Positions 1 through 4,603 of a stretch of DNA of 5,063 nucleotides are shown piece after piece (positions within the stretch are counted from its first letter, which is position 1; each line of letters starts with the position of its first letter). Source of the DNA: a bacterium. Lineage in GTDB: Bacteria; Planctomycetota; Planctomycetia; Pirellulales; Pirellulaceae. The stretch lies in the NCBI GenBank assembly GCA_030432015.1, contig JAUIHJ010000622.1, positions 1 to 5,063 of the forward strand, given 5' to 3'. A program made the translations under genes and the position numbers. The notes under the pieces are model-generated. The model searched no databases and had not been told where the DNA came from. It saw only the letters and a list, made by a program, of their open reading frames with translations.

Positions 1-1
1 A

Positions 2-388
2 GAGCTGGAAAAGCTTAACGGCGACTTCACAAAAATGGCCGCCGCGAGACAACGGCTCGAAGTCAAGCTGATTGGCCTTCAACAGGAAATCGAGGAAGTG
101 GACGCCCTGCTGGAAAACCTTGAGGACCAGGAAAGCGCCGTTCACACGCGGATCAACCGGCTCCTGGGCCAGGAAACGCCCACGATGGCCAGCGGCGGGG
201 CGACGAACTTGGTCGCCCGCATCATCCTTGCCACCATTGGAGTTATCGTCGTTTTCACGCTTCTGAAAATTCGGCGATCGCGGCTGCGCGACTCCCGGCG
301 GCTCCAGAATCTTCGCCAAGTCATCGGAAATAAAAAGCCCGAATCGGGCGATACCGACACAGCGGACGGGCAAAAAGACGACCGCTAG
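2..388 (+). CDS. Coiled-coil protein with one transmembrane segment, C-terminal part only
   Basis: I do not recognise this gene. The frame is open from the first bases of the window, so the 5' end is missing; 128 residues are visible. An ATG at 35 exists but has no Shine-Dalgarno before it, and the residues ahead of it (ELEKLNGDFTK) continue the same coiled coil, so it is probably internal. Visible residues 1-56 are charged and heptad-like, rich in Leu, Glu, Gln and Arg (for example RLEVKLIGLQQEIEEVDALL). Residues about 70-90 form one hydrophobic span (NLVARIILATIGVIVVFTLL). It is followed by a strongly basic stretch (KIRRSRLRDSRR) and a polar tail rich in Asp, Gly and Lys. By the positive-inside rule the tail is probably cytoplasmic and the coiled coil extracytoplasmic, which is inference. 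It ends with TAG and the next gene lies 330 bases away, so it closes its own transcription unit. Confidence 0.75.
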   Translation, partial: ELEKLNGDFTKMAAARQRLEVKLIGLQQEIEEVDALLENLEDQESAVHTRINRLLGQETPTMASGGATNLVARIILATIGVIVVFTLLKIRRSRLRDSRRLQNLRQVIGNKKPESGDTDTADGQKDDR

Positions 389-403
389 CTTCCGATGGCT
401 TGG

Positions 404-418
404 GGGAAAAGCCCTTTT
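404..418 (+). terminator. Weak terminator candidate after the coiled-coil gene
   Basis: GGG (404-406) pairs with CCC (412-414) around a five-base loop and is followed by TTTT (415-418). A competing pairing GGCTT/AAGCC (397-401 with 409-413) is also possible. The stem is very short, so the site is supported mainly by its position 16 bases after the stop codon and by the T run. Confidence 0.25.
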
Positions 419-541
419 CGGACACCGGCTTTCCATCGTCGGCGCAAACTGAATTGGGAGCTAGGATTCGACCTGGTTTGAAGAAAAAATGCCAGCGGAC
501 GCCTTTTGAACGACTCAACTGACTTGACTAGGGGCGGATGA

Positions 542-576
542 AAAATCAACATCTGGGATTGAGGAATGTTGATTTT
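542..576. repeat. Perfect 11-bp inverted repeat (stem-loop)
   Basis: AAAATCAACAT (542-552) is exactly complementary to ATGTTGATTTT (566-576), with a 13-base loop. On the plus strand the 3' arm ends in TTTT, and on the minus strand the 5' arm gives the same, so it could act as a weak bidirectional terminator for the gene ending at 388. The stem has only three G-C pairs. It lies 153 bases after that stop and 143 bases before the next start, so an operator or a leader-RNA hairpin is just as plausible. Confidence 0.55.
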
Positions 577-578
577 GG

Positions 579-599
579 GTAGACGCTTGGTTTGTCTAC
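579..599. repeat. 6-bp inverted repeat directly after the 11-bp stem
   Basis: GTAGAC (579-584) and GTCTAC (594-599) are perfectly complementary around a nine-base spacer. The element begins two bases after the previous stem-loop ends, so the two could stack as tandem hairpins in RNA. A six-base stem alone is weak evidence. Confidence 0.35.
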
Positions 600-661
600 T
601 GTTGATGGCGGAAATGTTGGCGCCGGAAGACAGTTGAACGGAGAAGCTCGTCCCATTCGCC

Positions 662-685
662 CGGACCGGTTTAGCGACCGGTTCG
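662..685 (+). repeat. 9-bp stem-loop upstream of the CNNM-pair operon
   Basis: CGGACCGGT (662-670) pairs with ACCGGTTCG (677-685) around the six-base loop TTAGCG. Eight pairs are Watson-Crick and one is G-U. Each arm contains the self-complementary ACCGGT, so the element can also be read as a direct repeat GACCGGTT. It ends 33 bases before the GTG start at 719 and would be a stable leader hairpin if transcription starts upstream of it. Confidence 0.5.
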
Positions 686-718
686 ACCCCGATGTTGAAA
701 ATTTAACGAGATCGCTTC

Positions 719-1573
719 GTGAACAGGTTATCGAGAATTTCACAGTGGCCGCGGCGTGCGTCGGCCAGTAGCGCCCGCTGCGCCCGAAGAACTATTTGGG
801 GTGCTTTCGGCGTCGTCCTGTTATTAGCGGCTCACCCCCTTGGCGCGGTGGACTTCTTCGAGACGGTTTGGGAAATCGGATTCGATGGCGCCGCCGTAAA
901 CGCTCCCATCGTCGCGGACATTCGCGCGGACGAGTGGATGCGTCCCAGAACTCAGTTTCAGTCGTTCCGCCCCCCGGTCAACCTTGCCGACCTGAACGGC
1001 ACGATGACCCCCAGCGGATACCTGCTGGTGACCGATCCAGACAGCGAAGAAATCGACACCGCGATCCACTTGAAGGAACTGGCGGACGTTCCCCGGGAAC
1101 ACCTTGAACATTACGCGGAACCGGTGGTGCAGTTGCCGTGGTGCGCCACGGTTGCCGACGCGTTGCAGGAACTCACAACGAAGCATCGCCAGGTGGCCGC
1201 GATCGTCAATGAATTTGGCGAAACGATCGGCATCCTGACGCTCGAGGACATTCTGGATACGGTCTTCACCTACCATCCCAGTCGCAGTCGCTTGCTGCTG
1301 GGTAAGAAACCGATTCACGACATCTCCGAAGACGTCTGGCTGGCCGCTGGCGTCACGAGCCTGCGCCGGCTATCGCGGTACTTGCAGATTGAATTGCCGT
1401 CCAGTAAGAGCGTCACTCTGGCAGGTGTGATCCAGCATTCGCTGGGCCGGATTGCGGCCGAAGGTGACACGTGCCACTGGGGCCCGTTCGAGATGCAAGT
1501 TCTGGAAGCACCCGAACGCGGACATATGCTGATCAAGTTGACGCGACTCCGCTCGACGGAGTCCACCCCATGA
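719..1573 (+). CDS. CBS-pair and CorC_HlyC domain protein lacking a CNNM membrane domain
   Basis: Probable regulatory subunit or remnant of a CorC/HlyC/CNNM-type divalent cation (Mg2+/Co2+) transporter; 284 residues from GTG 719. Residues about 65-123 match a first CBS domain (DEWMRPRTQF, then SGYLLVTD, then AIHLKEL). Residues about 130-183 match a second one, with the diagnostic VNEFGETIGILTLEDILD. Residues about 195-278 match the CorC_HlyC transporter-associated domain (WLAAGVTSLRRL, then AEGDTCHWGPFEMQVLEA). Full-length relatives have about 190 residues of CNNM (DUF21) membrane domain first. Here there is only a short Arg-rich start and one hydrophobic stretch (residues 26-43, WGAFGVVLLLAAHPLGA). 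A TAA at 704 in frame rules out a longer form. The start is uncertain: GTG 719 has only a weak GAG ahead of it, while GTG 848 and ATG 938 are later options. The last codons overlap the next gene as ATGA, so the two are co-translated. Confidence 0.85.
   Translation: MNRLSRISQWPRRASASSARCARRTIWGAFGVVLLLAAHPLGAVDFFETVWEIGFDGAAVNAPIVADIRADEWMRPRTQFQSFRPPVNLADLNGTMTPSGYLLVTDPDSEEIDTAIHLKELADVPREHLEHYAEPVVQLPWCATVADALQELTTKHRQVAAIVNEFGETIGILTLEDILDTVFTYHPSRSRLLLGKKPIHDISEDVWLAAGVTSLRRLSRYLQIELPSSKSVTLAGVIQHSLGRIAAEGDTCHWGPFEMQVLEAPERGHMLIKLTRLRSTESTP
1545..1563 (+). promoter_or_regulatory. Stem-loop covering the Shine-Dalgarno of the second CNNM-pair gene
   Basis: GACTCCG (1545-1551) and CGGAGTC (1557-1563) form a perfect 7-bp stem with loop CTCGA. 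The 3' arm contains GGAG (1558-1561), the Shine-Dalgarno placed eight bases before ATG 1570. When folded, the ribosome site would be hidden. Ribosomes finishing the upstream gene at TGA 1571-1573 would open it, which gives translational coupling. The pairing is seen in the sequence; the function is inferred. Confidence 0.5.
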
Positions 1574-2529
1574 TCGTTGGTTTGATCCTGTTTCTGGTTG
1601 GCATCTTCCTGAGCGCATTCTTCAGCGGTTCGGAAACCGGCTTCTATCGAGTCACTCGAGTTCGCTTGGTACTCGACGGGCTGGGGGGCGACCCGATTGC
1701 CCGCATGCTGCTCTGGTTCACGAATCAACCGGCCTTGTTCATTGCCACCGCATTGATCGGCAACAACCTGGCGAACTATTGTGTTTCACTATCGATCGTG
1801 ATTGTGACGCAGCGCCTTCTCGGCACCAGTCTGCTGTGGATCGACCTGCTGGCACCAGTCGCGTTGGCACCGATCGTTTTCGTCTACGGCGAGTTGCTCC
1901 CCAAGAGCTTGTTCTATCACGCCCCGAATCTCCTGCTGAGACGTGGCGGTCCTCTGTTTGTCCTGTTTGCCATCGCGTTCGCCCCGCTGTCGGCCCTCCT
2001 CTGGGTGTTTGGTCGGTTGTTGCAGTCGCTGATCGGGAATGCTCCCCTGCGAATCCGCTTGACCTTGGCGCGTGGTGAACTGCAGCAGGTCTTGGCCGAA
2101 GGTGAAGAAGTGGGGATTCTCCGGCCAGCTCAGCGTCACCTGGCGCAGAGCCTGTTTTCCTTCGCTTCCCACCCGGTCATCGAGTTCTCCATGCCGGTCG
2201 CCCGTGTCACCTCGGTTGAGCAAGGAGTGGCGGTCTCGGACGTCCTGCGGATCGCGCGACGCCATCGGGCTGCCAACGTACCAGTGGTCAATCAGAGCCA
2301 GCAGTTGATCGGCTATGTGAGAATTGTCGACCTCTGCCTTTCCGAAGCGGAGGTCGTCGACGAAGTTCGCCCGCTGTCGACCATTGCGGCCGAGGAATCA
2401 CTGATTGCCGCGCTGATTCAGCTGCAATCCAGTCAGGAAGAATTGGCAGCGGTCGTCGACCACCAGCAGCAGACCGTCGCGCTGGTTTACGCGGAAGAAC
2501 TGACAGCACGCCTCTTCCGCACGCACTAA
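1570..2529 (+). CDS. CNNM (DUF21) and CBS-pair membrane protein, HlyC/CorC family, without the CorC_HlyC domain
   Basis: Predicted inner-membrane divalent-cation transport protein of the CorC/CNNM class (Mg2+/Co2+), 319 residues. I chose ATG 1570 because GGAG sits eight bases upstream, it overlaps the previous stop as ATGA, and the first membrane helix starts at residue 3; an in-frame ATG at 1471 would lie deep inside the previous gene. The CNNM domain spans about 1-190, with helices near 3-19, 55-80, 89-106 and 127-150. It carries the family signatures FSGSETGFYRVTRVRL (18-33), LIGNNLANY (62-70) and GELLPKSL (107-114). A linker with the usual LAEGEEVGIL leads to two CBS domains, about 205-258 (MPVARVTSVEQG, NVPVVNQSQQLIGYVRIVDL) and 264-316. 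It ends there, so the acidic-pocket CorC_HlyC domain is absent; only the upstream partner has one. CBS pairs of this family bind ATP/Mg2+ in studied homologues; residues for that were not traced here. Confidence 0.92.
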   Translation: MIVGLILFLVGIFLSAFFSGSETGFYRVTRVRLVLDGLGGDPIARMLLWFTNQPALFIATALIGNNLANYCVSLSIVIVTQRLLGTSLLWIDLLAPVALAPIVFVYGELLPKSLFYHAPNLLLRRGGPLFVLFAIAFAPLSALLWVFGRLLQSLIGNAPLRIRLTLARGELQQVLAEGEEVGILRPAQRHLAQSLFSFASHPVIEFSMPVARVTSVEQGVAVSDVLRIARRHRAANVPVVNQSQQLIGYVRIVDLCLSEAEVVDEVRPLSTIAAEESLIAALIQLQSSQEELAAVVDHQQQTVALVYAEELTARLFRTH

Positions 2530-2670
2530 GTCAGGCTGCCAGAATACCTACGGCATGCCGTCCGCTGCGGCGTTCGCCAAGCCGCGTAACACGGCAACCC
2601 GCCATCTGGCAACGGCAGCGAGTCAAAGAGAGTCGCGTCCGCTCTCCGGTAAGGGACCGCTATGTCCAAG
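2530..2670. other. Convergent gap with palindromes, possible shared termination zone
   Basis: The gap lies between the ends of two converging genes. It holds a 12-bp perfect palindrome ACGGCATGCCGT (2550-2561). Next come overlapping short hairpins: GGCG-TT-CGCC (2569-2578), or alternatively GCGGC/GCCGC (2567-2571 with 2581-2585). TGCCAGA (2537-2543) and TCTGGCA (2605-2611) could close the whole block. There is no T run on either strand, so if termination occurs here it is not a classic intrinsic terminator. No gene is visible. Confidence 0.35.
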
Positions 2671-2913
2671 CTACGCCTCTTTGCGATAGCCCAGCGTGGT
2701 CATGACCGACAGCATTTCTTCGTAGGTGATGAACCGGCGGCGGTGGTGCAGCTTGTACTGATCGATAGCCAGGGCCAGTTCGCGTGCGCTCGGCGACAGT
2801 TCTTCGTGGCTATTGGTGAACTGGCGTCGTTCGTGCTCGGGCAAGGTCCGATCGCCAACGGAACTGCGACGATCGACAAACGATGGATCTGCAATGGCGG
2901 TGGCTAGGGTCAT
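2671..2913 (-). CDS. Conserved small planctomycete protein, function unknown
   Basis: An 80-residue basic protein with no signal peptide or membrane segment, so probably cytoplasmic. The N-terminal 25 residues look disordered. The core (residues about 29-78) is RRQFTNSHEELS, then ARELALAIDQYKLHHRRRFI, then TYEEMLSVMTTLGYRK. It looks helical, with the basic patch HHRRR in the middle. I recognise this core as a recurrent family in planctomycete genomes with no assigned role; the basic patch could suggest nucleic-acid binding, which is only inference. The start is ATG 2913. It is preceded on the same strand by GAGAG seven bases away. A GTG directly before it (2916) would have only four bases of spacing. 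The gene lies 130 bases after the TPR lipoprotein gene on the same strand and has its own candidate promoter. Confidence 0.8.
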   Translation of the reverse strand: MTLATAIADPSFVDRRSSVGDRTLPEHERRQFTNSHEELSPSARELALAIDQYKLHHRRRFITYEEMLSVMTTLGYRKEA

Positions 2914-2967
2914 CACGTAACTCTCTTTTCCCTGAATTTTGGTCGCCCTACATTGGGTAGTTATTGA

Positions 2968-2996
2968 ACCCTAGGTCACGTTTCAGGGGTGGTCAA
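2968..2996 (-). promoter_or_regulatory. Candidate sigma-70-type promoter for the small conserved gene
   Basis: On the minus strand TTGACC (2996-2991) matches five of six bases of the -35 consensus. It is followed after exactly 17 bases by TAGGGT (2973-2968), a poor -10 with three of six matches. Transcription would start near 2961, leaving a leader of about 48 bases before ATG 2913. The spacing and the -35 support it; the -10 is weak. Confidence 0.35.
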
Positions 2997-3008
2997 ATAA
3001 TTTTGACC
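2991..3008. promoter_or_regulatory. 18-bp inverted repeat overlapping the candidate -35 (possible operator)
   Basis: GGTCAAA (2991-2997) and TTTGACC (3002-3008) are perfectly complementary around TAAT. The left arm contains, on the minus strand, the TTGACC proposed as -35 for the small gene at 2671-2913. A regulator dimer bound here would block polymerase. The regulator is not identified, and the same element could also be a weak hairpin behind the TPR gene. Confidence 0.4.
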
Positions 3009-3022
3009 GTCGCTTGCTCGGC

Positions 3023-3044
3023 GGCGTCGCGTCGGCGCGACGCC
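3023..3044 (-). terminator. 9-bp GC-rich hairpin at the end of the TPR lipoprotein gene
   Basis: GGCGTCGCG (3023-3031) pairs perfectly with CGCGACGCC (3036-3044) around a four-base loop. The first base of the minus-strand stem is the last base of the TAG stop of the TPR gene, so the hairpin starts exactly where translation ends. No T run follows on the minus strand. It may be a transcript-end stabiliser or a terminator of a kind that needs no U tract rather than a standard intrinsic terminator. Confidence 0.45.
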
Positions 3045-4015
3045 TAATATCGTTCGACCGAAGCCGTCATCCGCTGATATTGTTCGCTGATCCGTCGATC
3101 CAATTGGTGTACCTGTTCGTTATCGGGAGCGAGCGTCAACGCCTGGCGGGCAGCCAGGCGAGCATTGGCCGTATCACCGGCGGCCAATTGAGCCTCGCTG
3201 AGATGGTAGAGAATGTCGAGTGTTGGATCGCCACGTCTTGAAGCGGCCGTCAACATCGTCACGGCGTCATCGAAACGATCCATCGCTTTGAGGGCCAGCC
3301 CCTGTTGGACCAGGACGTCACGCGGCACTTCGCTGGGCGGATACTGCGTCGCCAAAACTTCCAGTGTCGCCAGGGCACGGCGGGGGCGATTCAGTTCGCG
3401 ATAAACGCCGGCCGCCGCCATTTGAACATGTGGATATTGCGGTTGGAGACTCAGAGCCCGATGATAATCCACGACCGCTTCTTCCAGTCGCCCCTGCTTG
3501 CGCAGGATATCGCCACGAAGCGCCCAGGCGGAAGCCAACTTACGCTGGGACTCGATCGCCGCTTCAACCTGCTCCCAAGCTGGCTCGATCTGCCCTTTTG
3601 CCAGATACATCTCACCAAGCCGAACCCGACGAATCGGATCGCCGCCGGACAATTCAACGGACCGCTCCAAGTGCGCAATCGCTTTGGCACATGCGTCGCG
3701 ATGCCAGAGCGCTTCGGCATACTGCTGATGAGCACGCTCGTCCACCGGACATTCCTTGATCGCTTCCAGGAACAGCCCTTCCGCCTTTCCCCACTGCTGG
3801 CGCTGCATGGCATCCAGGCCGTCCAACGAGTACTGTCGCGCATCAATGACGTTCTGTGGCACCGGATTGCGCTTCAACGTCGCGCACCCCGCCAACCCCA
3901 GCGTTAATGTCGCACCCATCAATCCGATCGCAACCAGTGCATGACGGCAGGCCTTACCGGCGCAGCGCCATCCGCAAGCGTCGTGCGTTCGCTGCTTGTC
4001 CTGATTGCGGATCAA
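3044..4015 (-). CDS. TPR-repeat lipoprotein
   Basis: A predicted secreted, lipid-anchored scaffold protein of 323 residues if it starts at TTG 4015. Residues 26-43 are a hydrophobic signal ending in the lipobox LAGC, with Cys44 the likely lipidated residue. Ala follows it, so there is no Asp inner-membrane retention signal and the outer membrane is the likely place. From about residue 59 to 299 there are seven 34-residue TPR units, at 59-92, 93-126, 127-160, 161-194, 195-228, 231-264 and 265-299; the fourth is the most canonical (ASAWALRGDILRKQGRLEEA, then LSLQPQY). TPR arrays bind proteins; the partner is unknown. TTG 4015 is chosen because AGGGA lies about seven bases upstream. The open frame runs on to 4195, but that extra part is rich in Cys, His and Arg and would put 80 or more residues before the lipobox. 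ATG 4132 has a strong GGGGAGGTG, very close, and is the alternative. Confidence 0.82.
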   Translation of the reverse strand: MIRNQDKQRTHDACGWRCAGKACRHALVAIGLMGATLTLGLAGCATLKRNPVPQNVIDARQYSLDGLDAMQRQQWGKAEGLFLEAIKECPVDERAHQQYAEALWHRDACAKAIAHLERSVELSGGDPIRRVRLGEMYLAKGQIEPAWEQVEAAIESQRKLASAWALRGDILRKQGRLEEAVVDYHRALSLQPQYPHVQMAAAGVYRELNRPRRALATLEVLATQYPPSEVPRDVLVQQGLALKAMDRFDDAVTMLTAASRRGDPTLDILYHLSEAQLAAGDTANARLAARQALTLAPDNEQVHQLDRRISEQYQRMTASVERY

Positions 4016-4031
4016 ACGGGCATCCCTACAA

Positions 4032-4045
4032 CGAAAGTACGTTCG
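4032..4045. promoter_or_regulatory. Possible LexA (Cheo-type) box before the TPR gene
   Basis: On the minus strand the sequence CGAACGTACTTTCG fits the Gram-positive LexA consensus CGAAC-RNRY-GTTYG at 13 of 14 positions (T instead of G at position 10). It lies 17 bases upstream of TTG 4015, a sensible operator position. A TPR lipoprotein is not a typical SOS gene, and a one-mismatch site can occur by chance. Confidence 0.25.
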
Positions 4046-4172
4046 TACGTGCCTACCATTTGAGCATTCATCGGCATGCCGAAACCGGCAACACAAGTCG
4101 AAGCAAGTCAGAGTCGGCGCGGATCGCCCCATCGCACCTCCCCGCGTTACGAAAATTGCGGTTGGGAGAGTA

Positions 4173-4190
4173 GCAGAAAGCCTTTTCTGC
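4173..4190. repeat. 7-bp perfect stem-loop upstream of the TPR gene
   Basis: GCAGAAA (4173-4179) and TTTCTGC (4184-4190) are complementary around GCCT. On the minus strand the element lies between a poor -35 (TTGTGG) and a poor -10 (TACTCT) with 17 bases between them. It could therefore mark the operator or promoter of the TPR gene, about 160 bases upstream of TTG 4015. There is no T run next to it that would suggest termination. Confidence 0.3.
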
Positions 4191-4520
4191 CACAAGATTT
4201 ACCACATGAAGATCAGAGCGATTGTGCTTTTCAAACCGCAAGGATTGAAACCCGACGCGCCAGCCTTGAAGCTGCGTCCTCATTCGCGCGGCAGGCATGT
4301 CAGGTGACAGCCTGGGTGCCCCTCCTGGCATGTATCGTCTGGCTGTTTTCCAGCCGCTGCGCCGCGAAATGGCGTCATGACAAGAAGGTCGCTACGATTA
4401 TTCCAGGACAGCGGACGGTCAAATTGAAAACCCGAATGACCCTGACGGGTGGATGACTCCCGGCGGCGGACGTTGCGGCTTCTGCCCCGCCCCACATGGC
4501 CGCGCAAAACCAACGGTGGG

Positions 4521-4548
4521 TTCACGTTGGGTTGGATGGTGCTACCAT
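4521..4548 (+). promoter_or_regulatory. Candidate promoter for the last gene
   Basis: TTCACG (4521-4526) and TACCAT (4543-4548) each match four of six consensus bases, with 16 bases between them. Transcription would begin near 4555, about 50 bases before ATG 4604. If real, it also rules out the upstream ATG at 4496 as the start of the gene. Confidence 0.35.
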
Positions 4549-4603
4549 AGACCGCCAGCGGAATGCCCACCTAACCCCAGGAACCCAGTACAGGCCTCTC
4601 CCT

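Larger units (their letters stand above)
389..718. other. Gene-free region with three stem-loops
   Basis: No convincing reading frame was found on either strand. The part near 388 has a short GGG/CCC stem followed by TTTT (404-418), a weak terminator candidate for the upstream gene. Further on are three clearer stem-loops at 542-576, 579-599 and 662-685, given separately. TGTTGA recurs at 567, 600 and 693. No strong -35/-10 pair was found. TTGACT at 524-529 is a possible -35, but the sequence 16 bases on (TCAACA) is a poor -10. Confidence 0.6.
4016..4603. other. Divergent intergenic region
   Basis: This lies between the TTG start of the TPR gene (minus) and the start of the last gene (plus). 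Open frames here (for example plus 4076-4456 and minus 4280-4570) have unnatural composition and no start signals, and I do not accept them as genes. Visible elements are a LexA-like box (4032-4045), a 12-bp palindrome TCGGCATGCCGA (4071-4082), a 7-bp hairpin (4173-4190), a GGCTG/CAGCC hairpin with loop TTTTC (4341-4355), an ACCCG/CGGGT pair (4430-4450) and a promoter candidate at 4521-4548. Confidence 0.5.

Noticed and set aside
275..282. GCGATCGC, as in the cyanobacterial HIP1 palindrome
   Set aside because: Single copy inside a coding region; no sign of iteration in the window.
389..718. M-box (ykoK) Mg2+ riboswitch before the CNNM pair
   Set aside because: The stem-loops are there, but none of the conserved M-box sequence blocks was seen, so only an unspecified structured leader is claimed.
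592..771. A frame from TTG 592 to TAG 769-771 encoding about 59 residues (including RPDRFSDRFDPDVENLTRSL) ahead of and overlapping the first CBS gene
   Set aside because: It reads fairly naturally, but it has no ribosome site, mixed third-position bases, contains the 662-685 hairpin and overlaps the next gene by about 50 bases. There is no similarity to a CNNM domain, so it does not restore the missing part.
824..1318. Minus-strand 164-residue open frame
   Set aside because: It lies antisense inside the CBS/CorC gene, whose domain motifs are clear. Its own translation has no recognisable pattern.
1471..1569. Longer form of the second CNNM-pair gene from ATG 1471
   Set aside because: The extra 33 residues lie entirely inside the previous gene and would precede the first membrane helix. 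GGAG and the ATGA overlap point to ATG 1570.
1789..2265. Minus-strand 158-residue open frame
   Set aside because: Antisense shadow of the CNNM gene; rich in Gln, Arg and Asp with no motif.
3305..3907. Plus-strand 200-residue open frame
   Set aside because: Antisense to the TPR array. The minus strand has seven in-phase TPR units and a lipobox, so the plus frame is a shadow.
359..4419. Shared 11-mer ACAGCGGACGG at about 359 and 4409
   Set aside because: Only two copies, one inside a coding region, with unrelated flanks; likely chance in GC-rich DNA.
4076..4456. Plus-strand 126-residue open frame with one hydrophobic patch
   Set aside because: Composition rich in Arg, Ser and Thr, no ribosome site, and overlap with the upstream region of the TPR gene; the hydrophobic patch alone is not enough.
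4280..4570. Minus-strand 96-residue open frame
   Set aside because: No ribosome site, no pattern, and it overlaps the promoter candidate of the last gene.
4496..4603. Upstream start of the last gene at ATG 4496
   Set aside because: No Shine-Dalgarno, non-protein-like residues, and a promoter candidate within the added part.
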